A stretch of DNA of 48,885 bases from an uncultured Clostridia bacterium (lineage in GTDB: Bacteria; Bacillota; Clostridia; Oscillospirales; Oscillospiraceae), in NCBI GenBank assembly GCA_947165595.1, contig CAMVAV010000011.1, forward strand, positions 1 to 48,885. Reading direction: 5' to 3'. The position numbers were made by a program, and so were the translations under genes. Positions 1 to 8,291 of this stretch are shown piece after piece. Within the stretch, counting starts at the first letter, position 1, and each line of letters opens with the position of its first letter. Below the pieces are notes generated by a model. It worked only from the letters and a program-made list of their open reading frames with translations, was not told the origin of the DNA and made no database searches.

Positions 1-2
1 TC

Positions 3-479
3 GTGGTCGTCGGCTCCGAGGTGGACGACCTCGACTTCATCAAGCTGGTGGAGGATTCCGGCGCCTACGTCTGCGCCGACCGCTACTGCTATGGCTCGCT
101 GCCCGGGCGCGACCCCATCGTGCTGACGGAGGACGAGGACGCGCTGACGCAGATCTGCCGGCAGTATTTAAGCCGCGGACAGTGCCCGCGCTACATGGAC
201 ATGCCGAAGATGCTCGGACGGCGCGAGTACGTCAACAAGCTCGCGAAGGAGTACGGCGCGGACGGCATCATCTACGAGCAGATGAAGTTCTGCGACCCCT
301 GGGCGTATGAGAAGATGCTCGGCTCCCACATCCTGCGCGAGGAGTTCGGCTATCCCGTGCTTGCGGTCGACCGGCCCTACGCCATCGCCACCTCCGGCCA
401 GATGCGCACGCGCGTGCAGGCGTTCGTGGAGAGCATGGAGATCAAGAAGCTGCAAAAGGAGGACGCCGCAAATGGCTAA
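3..479 (+). CDS. 2-hydroxyacyl-CoA dehydratase family subunit, 5'-partial
   Basis: The reading frame enters from the left edge of the window, so only the last 158 or so residues are present. They match the C-terminal part of the HgdB/BcrC-like 2-hydroxyacyl-CoA dehydratase subunits: a GADGIIYEQMKFCDPWAYEK segment with the conserved Cys that serves in iron-sulfur cluster binding in this family, then a Rossmann-like strand (PVLAVDRPYA) and the closing SGQMRTRVQAFVE motif. The family uses a [4Fe-4S] cluster and one-electron chemistry to remove water from 2-hydroxyacyl-CoA or to reduce aryl-CoA, activated by an HgdC-type ATPase that is not in this window. The stop overlaps the start of the next subunit by 8 bases, so the two are translationally coupled. 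The exact substrate cannot be read from the sequence. Confidence 0.85.
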   Translation: MVVGSEVDDLDFIKLVEDSGAYVCADRYCYGSLPGRDPIVLTEDEDALTQICRQYLSRGQCPRYMDMPKMLGRREYVNKLAKEYGADGIIYEQMKFCDPWAYEKMLGSHILREEFGYPVLAVDRPYAIATSGQMRTRVQAFVESMEIKKLQKEDAANG

Positions 480-2037
480 GGAAATCGGAGCCGATCGCTT
501 CGGCGACTTTTACATCGACGGCGGCAAGGTCCGCAGGCGCCGCGAGTGGCGCGGCGTCTCCGACACCCTGTACGATTACTCCCGCTGGCTCGTCATCATG
601 GCGACGCTGGGCAAGTTCGTGATGAAGCCGCGCAACGTCAAGGCGATGTTCCGCTATCGCTGGATGGCGAACTACCTTGCCGTGCCGATGATGGTCGACC
701 GCCACACGCAGGGCCTGCGCGGCGAGTATCTGCGCATCTGCCACACCGAGCAGGACCTCGTCATCGACGACGTGGCGAAGCTGCTCGACAGCCTGTTCCG
801 CGGCGATCGCCGCATGGGCAACGACACCGAGTTCTCCAAAAAGGTCGTTCTCGTGGACGAAAACGAGATGACCGCGGTAATGATGGGCTTCCCGACGCTC
901 AAGTGCCTCAGCCGCGAGACGCCGTCCACCTACGTCTCGGTGCTGCTGAACCAGCACGCGGCGGAGCACTACATCGACGTGGCGCAGGAATTCGGCCTCG
1001 CGGGCGACGTGTGCCCGATGCCGGAGGCGGAGGCGGGCGTCTCCATCGACGACGACGCGCCGGTGCTCGGCGCCTGCGCCGTGCAGTGCAACACCACCTG
1101 CGACGGGTCGCTGCTCGGCAACGGCGTCATCTCCCGCCGCCTGGAGCTGGAGGACGGCATTCCCGTGTTCCAGCTCGCCGCGCCGCTGCGCCACCGCGAG
1201 GACGACGTGCAGGAGTACGCCGCGCAGGAGATCCGCAACGCCATCGCCTTCATCGAGAAGCACACGGGCGTGCAGTGGGACTGGAAGGCGTACTTCGAGT
1301 GCGCGAAGCGCGTCAACTACGCGACGAAGTGCCGTCAGGAGTGGCTGGAGATGAACCGCACGCCCTATCCGCAGGTGTTCGGCTCCAACCTCGCGCTCTA
1401 CACCGAGACGAACTACATGGCGATCTGCGGCCGCGTCGCCGCGTTCGAGAAGGCGGACCGCACGATCACGCGCCTCGCGCGGCAGGCGTATGAGAAGAAG
1501 ATGCGCGCGGCGAAGGAGTACCGCCACCGCGCGATCGTCTGGGGCGTGCAGTCGCACTACTACATGGACTTCCTCGTGTGGCTCCTGAACTGCTGGGGCA
1601 TCGTGCCGCTGACCGACATGCTCTCGATGGTTTCCACCCGCGAGATTCGGGAGGAGGACACGCCCGAGAACCGCGAGCAGGCGTACTACGACATGGCGTG
1701 GCTGACCGAGAACATGATCATGCGCAACCGCACGCACGGCGGCTACCGGGTCCTGCTCGACGAGCTGTGGGAGTTCACGCAGCAGTTCAACGCCGACATG
1801 GTCATCCTCTGGGAGCACATGAGCTGCAAGGCGCTCGACGGGATGCACGGCATGTTCGAGGACCGCGCCCGCGAGCTGGGTATCCACCTCGTCTGGGTGG
1901 AGCACGACCTGTTCGATCCGCGCATCATCTCGCGTCAGGGCGTCCGCGACCAGATCAACACCTACATGCGCACCGTCATGCGCGAGGAGCCCATCGACCC
2001 CTCGCTCGAGGTGCTGCATGACGAAGAATCGTGGTAA
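472..2037 (+). CDS. 2-hydroxyacyl-CoA dehydratase family subunit (HgdA/BcrB-like)
   Basis: A 521-residue protein starting at the ATG at 472, preceded by AAGGAGG at good spacing. Upstream in-frame extension is possible but lies inside the previous gene. Around residues 200-215 it has a CAVQCNTTC cluster of cysteines that could ligate an iron-sulfur centre, and the C-terminal half repeats the family fold (residues near 450: DMVILWEHMSCKALDG, then LGIHLVWVEHDLFD). It is longer than typical HgdA. With the preceding gene it should form the heterodimeric dehydratase component of a 2-hydroxyacid fermentation or related acyl-CoA pathway. The activating ATPase and a CoA-transferase would be expected upstream, outside the window. 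Substrate unknown. Confidence 0.82.
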   Translation: MAKEIGADRFGDFYIDGGKVRRRREWRGVSDTLYDYSRWLVIMATLGKFVMKPRNVKAMFRYRWMANYLAVPMMVDRHTQGLRGEYLRICHTEQDLVIDDVAKLLDSLFRGDRRMGNDTEFSKKVVLVDENEMTAVMMGFPTLKCLSRETPSTYVSVLLNQHAAEHYIDVAQEFGLAGDVCPMPEAEAGVSIDDDAPVLGACAVQCNTTCDGSLLGNGVISRRLELEDGIPVFQLAAPLRHREDDVQEYAAQEIRNAIAFIEKHTGVQWDWKAYFECAKRVNYATKCRQEWLEMNRTPYPQVFGSNLALYTETNYMAICGRVAAFEKADRTITRLARQAYEKKMRAAKEYRHRAIVWGVQSHYYMDFLVWLLNCWGIVPLTDMLSMVSTREIREEDTPENREQAYYDMAWLTENMIMRNRTHGGYRVLLDELWEFTQQFNADMVILWEHMSCKALDGMHGMFEDRARELGIHLVWVEHDLFDPRIISRQGVRDQINTYMRTVMREEPIDPSLEVLHDEESW

Positions 2038-2054
2038 CAGTGGGAGGGATAGCT

Positions 2055-2234
2055 ATGTCGAATATCGGTAAGACACTTTTGAAGCTGCTCGGAAAGCTCT
2101 TGCTCATTGCGCTCGGCTTCTTTGTCGTGACGTTCACCGTCTACTTCTTCAACCTCGACATGAAGCTGACGGCGGCGATCGAGCCGTTTTTGCTCAGGCA
2201 TTACGACAAGATCGAGCGAAACACGCATCTCTGA
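2055..2234 (+). CDS. small single-pass membrane protein
   Basis: A 59-residue protein starting at ATG 2055 behind GGGAGGGAT. It has a basic N-terminus (MSNIGKTLLKLLGK), one hydrophobic segment at about residues 12-32 (LLLIALGFFVVTFTVYFFN) and a short polar tail. It lies 17 bases after the dehydratase subunit and before that operon's terminator, so it is probably cotranscribed. I do not recognise a family. Position suggests an accessory role for the dehydratase or its membrane context, but this is inference. Confidence 0.6.
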   Translation: MSNIGKTLLKLLGKLLLIALGFFVVTFTVYFFNLDMKLTAAIEPFLLRHYDKIERNTHL

Positions 2235-2249
2235 TCCGCGCGGATACGA

Positions 2250-2297
2250 AATCCCCCATGCTTCCCGGGAAAACCGGAACGCATGGGGGATTTTTAT
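2250..2297 (+). terminator. intrinsic terminator of the dehydratase operon
   Basis: A perfect 12-bp inverted repeat (AATCCCCCATGC at 2250-2261 with GCATGGGGGATT at 2281-2292) closes a 19-base loop and runs into TTTTTATATA. It ends the plus-strand operon and faces the convergent gene ending at 2365. Confidence 0.85.
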
Positions 2298-2364
2298 ATA
2301 ATGTTGTAAATTGTTGCAATTCTTACATATGTCTATTACATCTGATAAATAATTCTATCAAAAA

Positions 2365-3423
2365 TCATTTCTGCGGCTTGTCGCTGTTGAGCCATTCGAC
2401 GAACTCGTCCAGGGACAGCTCGCCGGCGGTGCACTTGTCGCGCTTCGCGCGCGCCTCCACCGACCAGGCGGTGAACTCCTCGCGCGTCATCAGGCCGTAG
2501 CGGATGCGGGCGTTGTGCGTCTTGTAGGAGCGCTTGTACTCGCGCACGGCGGGGTCCTCCATCTGGCGCTGCTCGTAGAGGCGCAGGGAACCCATCTCGC
2601 GGCAGGTCTTGGTCGAATTCTCGATCAGCCGGTCGCAGTACTCCAGCTTCGTGTGCCCGTGGGTGGCAAAGAAGCGGCCGCAGTACTTGCATTTGCGCAG
2701 GTGCAGATTCTCCTGCAGATAACGGTAGAGCAAAAACTCGGCGAACGCGCCGGCGTCCTCGGTCTCCAGCTGCTCGGTCACGATGGTCTGCGGCTCGTTG
2801 ATCTCGTCCTCCTCCAGGAATTCGTCGTAGGGGAAGCGTCCGCCGATCCCCTTGACCGCCGTGAGATACCGCACCGACTCGAAGGTGAAGGGCGGATAGG
2901 ACTCGACGCCGAACTGCTTTTGCAGGGAGAAATAGCGCAGCGCGGTGCTCTCGCTCTCGCCGACGGAGAAGACCTGTCCGGTCAGGTCGCGCAGATACGC
3001 CTGCAGGTCCTTGTAGTACGCCATCTGCTCCATGCACTCGTCCAGCGAGATCAGGTCGCCGACGCCGTGGATGATGTGCAGGCGCTGGAGCGCGGCGGCA
3101 AAGGGCGCGAAGAACGCGCTCTGATCGAGCCAGTAGAGCGTGCAGTAGAACAGGGCGTTGAAGCTCTTTTTGAGGTAGCGCCCCTCGTTGATGGACTGCA
3201 CCGCCTCCCGGATCTTGGGGATCATCTGGTCCCAGATCGAGAGGTCGACCTCCAGAAAATCGCCGACGGTGGTGCCGGACGGGTACTCCTTGTGGTACAG
3301 GGTCTCGACGCCCTCGCCGTCCTCCGCAACGGTGCGCATCTCAAAGCACTCGGTCTCGGCATCGGTATAGACGGCGCACCAGATCCGCTTGCGCGGGACG
3401 GGCTGCGACTGGTTCGGCTGCAT
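2365..3423 (-). CDS. DUF6076-like protein with Cys/His zinc-ribbon-like motif
   Basis: A 352-residue protein starting at the ATG at 3423 behind AAGGAGGGTGG. Residues about 240-275 hold a CKYCGRFF element followed by a downstream THGHTKLEYC segment and a further Cys, a likely zinc site. The C-terminal part is charged and helical (YKRSYKTHNARIRYGLMTREEF) and ends with ELSLDEFVEWLN. I associate this layout with the DUF6076 family of Clostridia, whose function is not established. It is transcribed alone from its own promoter. A broken copy of its C-terminal third is present at 35547-35830. No catalytic motif is evident. The Cys residues suggest nucleic acid or protein binding, which is inference. 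Confidence 0.65.
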   Translation of the reverse strand: MQPNQSQPVPRKRIWCAVYTDAETECFEMRTVAEDGEGVETLYHKEYPSGTTVGDFLEVDLSIWDQMIPKIREAVQSINEGRYLKKSFNALFYCTLYWLDQSAFFAPFAAALQRLHIIHGVGDLISLDECMEQMAYYKDLQAYLRDLTGQVFSVGESESTALRYFSLQKQFGVESYPPFTFESVRYLTAVKGIGGRFPYDEFLEEDEINEPQTIVTEQLETEDAGAFAEFLLYRYLQENLHLRKCKYCGRFFATHGHTKLEYCDRLIENSTKTCREMGSLRLYEQRQMEDPAVREYKRSYKTHNARIRYGLMTREEFTAWSVEARAKRDKCTAGELSLDEFVEWLNSDKPQK

Positions 3424-3458
3424 TTCAATCCACCCTCCTTATCGTTTGCACTGCCTAC

Positions 3459-3487
3459 AGTATAGCAAAAGAAAGCCGCGGAGTCAA
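3459..3487 (-). promoter_or_regulatory. sigma-A type promoter of the DUF6076-like gene
   Basis: On the minus strand, TTGACT (3487-3482), a 17-base spacer and TATACT (3464-3459) precede the gene start by about 35 bases. The -35 hexamer lies inside the loop of the glucosidase-side hairpin at 3474-3500. Confidence 0.75.
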
Positions 3488-3500
3488 GAGACCCGCGGCT
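3467..3500 (-). terminator. hairpin with T-tract between the glucosidase and the DUF6076-like gene
   Basis: AGCCGCGG / CCGCGGCT (3493-3500 with 3474-3481) form an 8-bp stem followed on the minus strand by TTCTTTT. The glucosidase ends at 3522 and is read toward this point, so this is its terminator. The loop and the T-tract coincide with the promoter of the next gene. Confidence 0.7.
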
Positions 3501-3521
3501 CCTTTTGGTCTATTGAGTACG

Positions 3522-5183
3522 CTATGTAAAGTGATAGACTCTGCATTCGTACGGCTTGGTAATAAATCCATTTTTTGACAGCCCGGAGCCGTAATTTGCC
3601 AGCAGCAGCTCGCCGCGCGAGAGCTCGAAGCCCTGCGGAGCCCTGAAATGCACGGGCCGCTCGACAAACGAGCAGACGACGAGCAGCTTTTCGTCTCCCA
3701 GCGTCCGGGAGTAGACGTAGAGGCTGCCGGACAACGGAGTGTGGTCGACATAATCTCCATCCCGGATCACCCTAAGTCTTTTACGAATCATGATCGCATC
3801 CCGATAAAAGCGCAGAAGCGAGTTGGGATCGTTCTCCTGCGCGGCGACGTTGACCTCGCGGTAGTTGTCGTTGACGTGGAACCAGGGCGTGCCCGTGGTG
3901 AAGCCGGCGTTCTTCTCCGCGCTCCACTGCATCGGCGTGCGCGCGCTGTCGCGGGAGGCGCGGTGGCACCATTTTAGGCGCACGTCGTCCGGCAGCACTT
4001 TGGCGAGCATGTGCTCATAGTGCCAGCGCGTCTGCACGTCCTCGTAGTCCGACGCCTTCTTCGGCCGCCAGTTGGTCATGCCGATCTCCTGTCCCTGATA
4101 GACGAAGGGCGTGCCCTTCTGGAAGAGGTAGGAGCAGGCGAGCATCTTCCCGCTCTCCACGCGGTACTTTTCGCTGCCGTAGCGGGAGATCACGCGCGGG
4201 TGGTCGTGGTTTTCGAGGTAGAGCATGTTCCACGCCTTGCCGTCGAGCTTGTACTGCCAGAGGTCGAAGGCGCGCTTGAGCCGGCGCGCGGAGAAGGGCA
4301 GCGCGGCGTAGTCGATCAGAAAGCAGTCGGCGTTCATGCACTGGAACTGGATCATCGTGTCCAGCTGCCCGTGCCGCTCGTCGATGTAGTCCAGCGCCTT
4401 TTTGGGGGCGACGAGCGGCGCCTCGCCGATGGTAAAGGTGTCGTGTCCGTCCAGCGCGTCGTGCTTGAACTCCTCGAGATACTGGTGGACGCGCGGACCG
4501 TGGTTGTAGTGCGCGATTCCCCGGGAAGCGGGCATGAAGTAGTCGTTGGGCAGCCCGTCGCGCTTGGAGATGAAGGTGATGACGTCCTCGCGGAAGCCGT
4601 CCACCCCCAAATCGAGCCAGAAGCGCATGATCCGCTTGACCTCCTGCCGCACGAGGGGGTTGTCCATGTTGAGGTCGGGCTGCTTGACGGCAAAGAGGTG
4701 CAGATAGTACTCGCGGCGCAGCTCGTCCCACTGCCACGCCTTGCCCTCGAACATGCTGTCCCAGTTGTTCGGCAGCTTGCCGCCGAGCCCCTGCGGGCGC
4801 CAGATGTAATAATCGGTGTAGGGCTCGATGCGCCGGCGCGACTTCTGGAACCACTCGTGCTCGTCGCTGGTGTGGTTGACGACCAGGTCCATGATGACCT
4901 TCATGCCACGCGCGTGCGCGCCGTCCAATACCTTCCGGAACGCCTCCATGCCGCCGTACATCGCGTCGATGTCCATGTAGTCGCTGATGTCGTAGCCGCA
5001 GTCGACGCCCGGCGAGGGATAGAGCGGCGAGAACCAGATGCCGTCGCACCCGAGGGATTGGATGTAGTCGAGCTTTTCGTACACGCCGAGCAGGTCCCCC
5101 ACGCCGTCGCCGTCCCCGTCCAGGAAGCTGCGCGGCCAGATCTGATAAAAGACCCGGTCCTTATACCAACGTGTCTTTTCCAT
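3522..5183 (-). CDS. malL: GH13 alpha-glucosidase, probable oligo-1,6-glucosidase
   Basis: A 553-residue cytoplasmic glycoside hydrolase family 13 enzyme (no signal peptide) starting MEKTRWYKDRVFYQIWPRSF at 5183. The four GH13 regions are present: DLVVNH (about residue 97), GFREDV with the nucleophile Asp (about 195), an IGEAP segment with the acid/base Glu (about 251) and ENHDHPR with the stabilising Asp (about 322). RDSARTPMQW and the length fit subfamily 31. The Val after the nucleophile Asp is the residue usually linked to alpha-1,6 specificity in this group, so oligo-1,6-glucosidase is favoured over trehalose-6-phosphate hydrolase or maltase. It follows arcC by 23 bases and probably shares its promoter. 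No sugar transporter is nearby. Confidence 0.85.
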   Translation of the reverse strand: MEKTRWYKDRVFYQIWPRSFLDGDGDGVGDLLGVYEKLDYIQSLGCDGIWFSPLYPSPGVDCGYDISDYMDIDAMYGGMEAFRKVLDGAHARGMKVIMDLVVNHTSDEHEWFQKSRRRIEPYTDYYIWRPQGLGGKLPNNWDSMFEGKAWQWDELRREYYLHLFAVKQPDLNMDNPLVRQEVKRIMRFWLDLGVDGFREDVITFISKRDGLPNDYFMPASRGIAHYNHGPRVHQYLEEFKHDALDGHDTFTIGEAPLVAPKKALDYIDERHGQLDTMIQFQCMNADCFLIDYAALPFSARRLKRAFDLWQYKLDGKAWNMLYLENHDHPRVISRYGSEKYRVESGKMLACSYLFQKGTPFVYQGQEIGMTNWRPKKASDYEDVQTRWHYEHMLAKVLPDDVRLKWCHRASRDSARTPMQWSAEKNAGFTTGTPWFHVNDNYREVNVAAQENDPNSLLRFYRDAIMIRKRLRVIRDGDYVDHTPLSGSLYVYSRTLGDEKLLVVCSFVERPVHFRAPQGFELSRGELLLANYGSGLSKNGFITKPYECRVYHFT

Positions 5184-5206
5184 AGTATACCCACCCGGAT
5201 CGGCTG

Positions 5207-6145
5207 TTAACCCACGATTCTGGTGCCGGTCTTTCCGTTGATGCCGTCCTTTGCCTTCTCCAGCAGGGTGATGAGCGCCGTGCGGCCGGGCTTGGATTCT
5301 GCGAACTTGACCGCCGCCTCGACCTTGGGGAGCATGGAGCCGGGCGCGAACTGCCCCTCGGCGATGTATTTGCGCGCCTCGTCGGGCGTCAGGGTGTCGA
5401 GGCCCTTCTGATCGGGCTTGCCGAAGTTGATGGCGACCTTCTCCACGGCGGTGAGGATGATGAGCATGTCGGCGTCGAGCTGCTCGGCGAGGCATTCGGA
5501 GGCGAAGTCCTTGTCGATGACGGCGGGCACGCCCTTGAGGTGATACTTGTCCTCCCAGATCACGGGAATGCCGCCGCCGCCCGCGGCGATGACCGCGTGG
5601 TTCCCCTCCAGCAGCGCCTTGACGGTGTGGATCTCGATGATCTCCGTGGGCTTCGGGCTCGCGACGACCTGACGCCAGCCGCGCCCCGCGTCCTCCGCCA
5701 CGTCGATGCCCTTCTCGGCGGCGAGCTTCTTCGCCTCCGCCTCGGTCATGAACGCGCCGATGGGCTTGGTGGGGTGCTCGAACGCGGGGTCCTTCGGGTC
5801 GACGGCGACCTGCGTGAGCACCGTGGCGATGTGCAGCCCCGTCTCGCGGCGGTCCAGCTCCTCGCCGATGAGGTTTTGCAGATCGTAGCCGATGTAGCCC
5901 TGCGACATGGCGACGCACACCGAAAGCGGCATGATATCACGGCTCTCGTCCTCTCTGCGGTAGGCGGCGAACGCGTTTTGGATCATGCCGACCTGCGGGC
6001 CGTTGCCGTGCGCGATGACGACCTTGTAGCCCTCCTCAATGAGGTCGGCGATCGCCTTCGCGGTGATGTTGACGGCGTCCATCTGCTCGTGCAGGTTCTT
6101 GCCCAGGGCGTTGCCGCCGAGGGCGATGACAATTTTTTTGGACAT
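5207..6145 (-). CDS. arcC: carbamate kinase
   Basis: A 312-residue enzyme with the N-terminal IVIALGGNAL phosphate-binding segment, the NGPQVGMIQ motif near residue 50 and the AAGGGGIPVI loop near residue 190 that identify carbamate kinase of the amino acid kinase fold. It makes ATP and carbamate from carbamoyl phosphate and ADP, the last step of arginine deiminase-type or purine/allantoin fermentations. GGGAGG lies ahead of the ATG at 6145. There is no arginine deiminase or ornithine carbamoyltransferase in the window, so the carbamoyl phosphate source is not local. It is the first gene of a two-gene transcript with the glucosidase. Confidence 0.93.
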   Translation of the reverse strand: MSKKIVIALGGNALGKNLHEQMDAVNITAKAIADLIEEGYKVVIAHGNGPQVGMIQNAFAAYRREDESRDIMPLSVCVAMSQGYIGYDLQNLIGEELDRRETGLHIATVLTQVAVDPKDPAFEHPTKPIGAFMTEAEAKKLAAEKGIDVAEDAGRGWRQVVASPKPTEIIEIHTVKALLEGNHAVIAAGGGGIPVIWEDKYHLKGVPAVIDKDFASECLAEQLDADMLIILTAVEKVAINFGKPDQKGLDTLTPDEARKYIAEGQFAPGSMLPKVEAAVKFAESKPGRTALITLLEKAKDGINGKTGTRIVG

Positions 6146-6185
6146 GGATGCTTCCTCCCTGAAAAAAATTTAGCTTGCAAAAATA

Positions 6186-6214
6186 ATAATATGCGGTTGC
6201 GCGCCTTTTTTCAA
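6186..6214 (-). promoter_or_regulatory. promoter of arcC-malL
   Basis: On the minus strand, TTGAAA (6214-6209), a 17-base spacer and TATTAT (6191-6186), about 40 bases ahead of the arcC start. The surrounding 6146-6250 stretch is AT-rich relative to the genes and separates arcC from divergent argS. Confidence 0.75.
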
Positions 6215-6303
6215 TATGCTAAACTATCAAAGTTATTGAGCTATTTTTGGTTAAGAGGATTGCCTACTACGATTTGTGCGCGAAGGCACATGGAGGGATT
6301 GCC

Positions 6304-8076
6304 ATGAACATGATCCAGAGAGCGAAGGACCAGATCGCGGAGCTGACGAGGGCCGCCTACGCAGCAGCCGCCGCGGAGGGCGCGCTGCCCGCCGGGGTGG
6401 AGACGCCCGTCGCGGTCGAGATTCCCAAGGATACCGCCAACGGCGACTATACGACGACGTTCTGCCTCGCCGCGGCGAAGGCGATGCGCAAGAGCCCGCG
6501 CGACGTCGCGCAGGCGCTGATCGCCCGGATGCGCTTCGACGATACCTATTTTACCGGCGTCGAGGTCGCGGGGCCGGGCTTCCTCAACTTCCGCCTCGGC
6601 GACAAGTGGTATGCCGAGGTGCTTGCCGCCGTCGACGCGGAGCGCGCGGACTACGGCAGGGGAGAGGGCCTGAGGGGGAAGAAATACATGGTGGAGTTCG
6701 TCTCCGCCAACCCCACCGGCCCGATGCACATGGGCAACGCCCGCGGCGGCGTTTTGGGCGACACGCTCGCGAGCGTGCTCGACTGGTGCGGCGCGGAGGT
6801 CTGGCGGGAATTTTATGTAAACGACGCGGGCAACCAGATCGAAAAGTTCGCCAAGAGCATCGAGGCGCGCTATCTTCAGCTCATTCAGGGCGAGGACGCG
6901 GTCGAATTCCCGGAGGACGGCTACCACGGCGACGATATCCGCGAGCTGGCGGAGGCGTTCCGCGAGAAGCATGGAGATAGTTATGTAAACTGCGAGGTCG
7001 AAAAGCGCCACGCCGACATGGCGCGCTTCGGGCTGGACGTCAACCTGCCGAAGATGAGAAGCGACCTCGCGCGCTACGGCATCGAATTCGACGAGTGGTT
7101 TTACGAGTCCTCGCTGCACGAGAGCGGCTATGTCGCCGAGTCCGTGCAGGCGCTCCGGGACGCGGGCTGGGTCTGCGAAAAGGACGGCGCGCTGTGGCTC
7201 AAGACCGCCGACATCATCCGCGACCAGCTTGTCAAGGCGGGGAAGAAGCGCGAGGACGTGGACAAGCTTGACCTCAAGGACGACGTGCTGCGCCGTGCCA
7301 ACGGGTTCTACACCTACTTCGCCGCCGATATCGCCTATCACCGCAACAAGTTCGCCGTGCGCGGCTTCGACAAGGTCATCAACATCTGGGGCGCCGACCA
7401 TCACGGTCACGTCGCGCGGCTCAAGGGCGCGATGGACGCGCTGGGGCTGGACGGCACGGGCCGGCTCGACATCGTGCTGATGCAGCTCGTCAAGCTGGTG
7501 CGCGACGGGGAGGTCGTGCGCATGTCCAAGCGCTCGGGCAAGGCGATCACGCTCTCCGACCTGCTCGACGATATTTCCGTGGACGCCTGCCGCTGGTTCT
7601 TCAACACCAAGCCGGACACGCAGATGGAATTCGACCTTGACCTCGCCGTGCGCGAGGACAGCGAGAACCCGGTCTACTACGTCCAGTACGCCCACGCGCG
7701 CATTTGCAGCCTGCTCCGGACCCTCGCCGAGGAGGGCTGCACCGTTCCGGACGCGGAGGAGGTTGACATAACGCTTGCCTCGAGCGAGCAGGAGCGCGAG
7801 CTGATCAAGGCGCTCTCCCGTTTCCCGGAGGAGGTCGCGATGGCGGCGCGCGACTACGATCCGAGCTATATCAACCGCTATCTGGTCGCGCTCTCGGGCA
7901 CGTTCCACCGCTTCTACAACGCCTGCCGCATCAAGGGCGAGGCAGCGGAGCTCGTCGCCGTGCGTCTCAAGCTGGCGGAGGCGACGCGCCAGGTGCTGCG
8001 CAACGGCCTCGGCATCCTCGGCGTGACGGCGCCGGAGAAGATGAGCAAGGCCTTGAGCAGTTCCGATAACGCCTGA
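6304..8076 (+). CDS. argS: arginyl-tRNA synthetase
   Basis: A 590-residue class I aminoacyl-tRNA synthetase. The start is placed at ATG 6304 (MNMIQRAKDQI), preceded by GGAGGGATT; an upstream in-frame start at 6247 lacks such a site. The N-terminal additional domain is followed by the HIGH-type signature HMGNARGG (about residue 142), the catalytic Rossmann fold, RMSKRSG (about residue 405, in the KMSKS position) and the C-terminal anticodon-binding DALR-type helices ending near LRNGLGILGV. It charges tRNA-Arg with arginine. It is a single-gene unit, divergent from arcC and closed by a strong terminator. I see no T-box in its short leader. Confidence 0.96.
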   Translation: MNMIQRAKDQIAELTRAAYAAAAAEGALPAGVETPVAVEIPKDTANGDYTTTFCLAAAKAMRKSPRDVAQALIARMRFDDTYFTGVEVAGPGFLNFRLGDKWYAEVLAAVDAERADYGRGEGLRGKKYMVEFVSANPTGPMHMGNARGGVLGDTLASVLDWCGAEVWREFYVNDAGNQIEKFAKSIEARYLQLIQGEDAVEFPEDGYHGDDIRELAEAFREKHGDSYVNCEVEKRHADMARFGLDVNLPKMRSDLARYGIEFDEWFYESSLHESGYVAESVQALRDAGWVCEKDGALWLKTADIIRDQLVKAGKKREDVDKLDLKDDVLRRANGFYTYFAADIAYHRNKFAVRGFDKVINIWGADHHGHVARLKGAMDALGLDGTGRLDIVLMQLVKLVRDGEVVRMSKRSGKAITLSDLLDDISVDACRWFFNTKPDTQMEFDLDLAVREDSENPVYYVQYAHARICSLLRTLAEEGCTVPDAEEVDITLASSEQERELIKALSRFPEEVAMAARDYDPSYINRYLVALSGTFHRFYNACRIKGEAAELVAVRLKLAEATRQVLRNGLGILGVTAPEKMSKALSSSDNA

Positions 8077-8140
8077 TATTATACTATAACTGCAAGAATC
8101 AAAATCATTATTGATAGACCTAATCATCTGAAAAATCACA

Positions 8141-8176
8141 GAAAACTCCGCGGAGCAGATGCTCCGCGGAGTTTTC
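8141..8176 (+). terminator. argS terminator
   Basis: A 16-bp perfect inverted repeat (GAAAACTCCGCGGAGC, 8141-8156, with its complement at 8161-8176) and a four-base loop. The stem ends in A/T pairs, so it can act in both directions. The 8077-8140 stretch before it is AT-rich with no gene. Confidence 0.85.
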
Positions 8177-8291
8177 AGCTTGTCAAAGAATGCCCCCGCA
8201 GGATTTCACGCCCGTGCGCCTTTGGCGTGCGGGAAGCGCAGCGAAAGCTTTTTCAAAAAGGTGCTTGCACTCTTTTGAATGCGTCAGGCAT

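Noticed and set aside
442-2019. Long open frame antisense to the dehydratase subunit
   Set aside because: GC-rich third positions leave few stops on the opposite strand. The predicted protein is Arg/His/Val-rich without any recognisable motif, and the sense frame is a clear enzyme. The same applies to the other long antisense frames in pyrG, clpB, guaA, the TRAP permease and glnN.
6215-6303. T-box riboswitch upstream of argS
   Set aside because: The leader is under 100 bases, shows no T-box sequence and no terminator.
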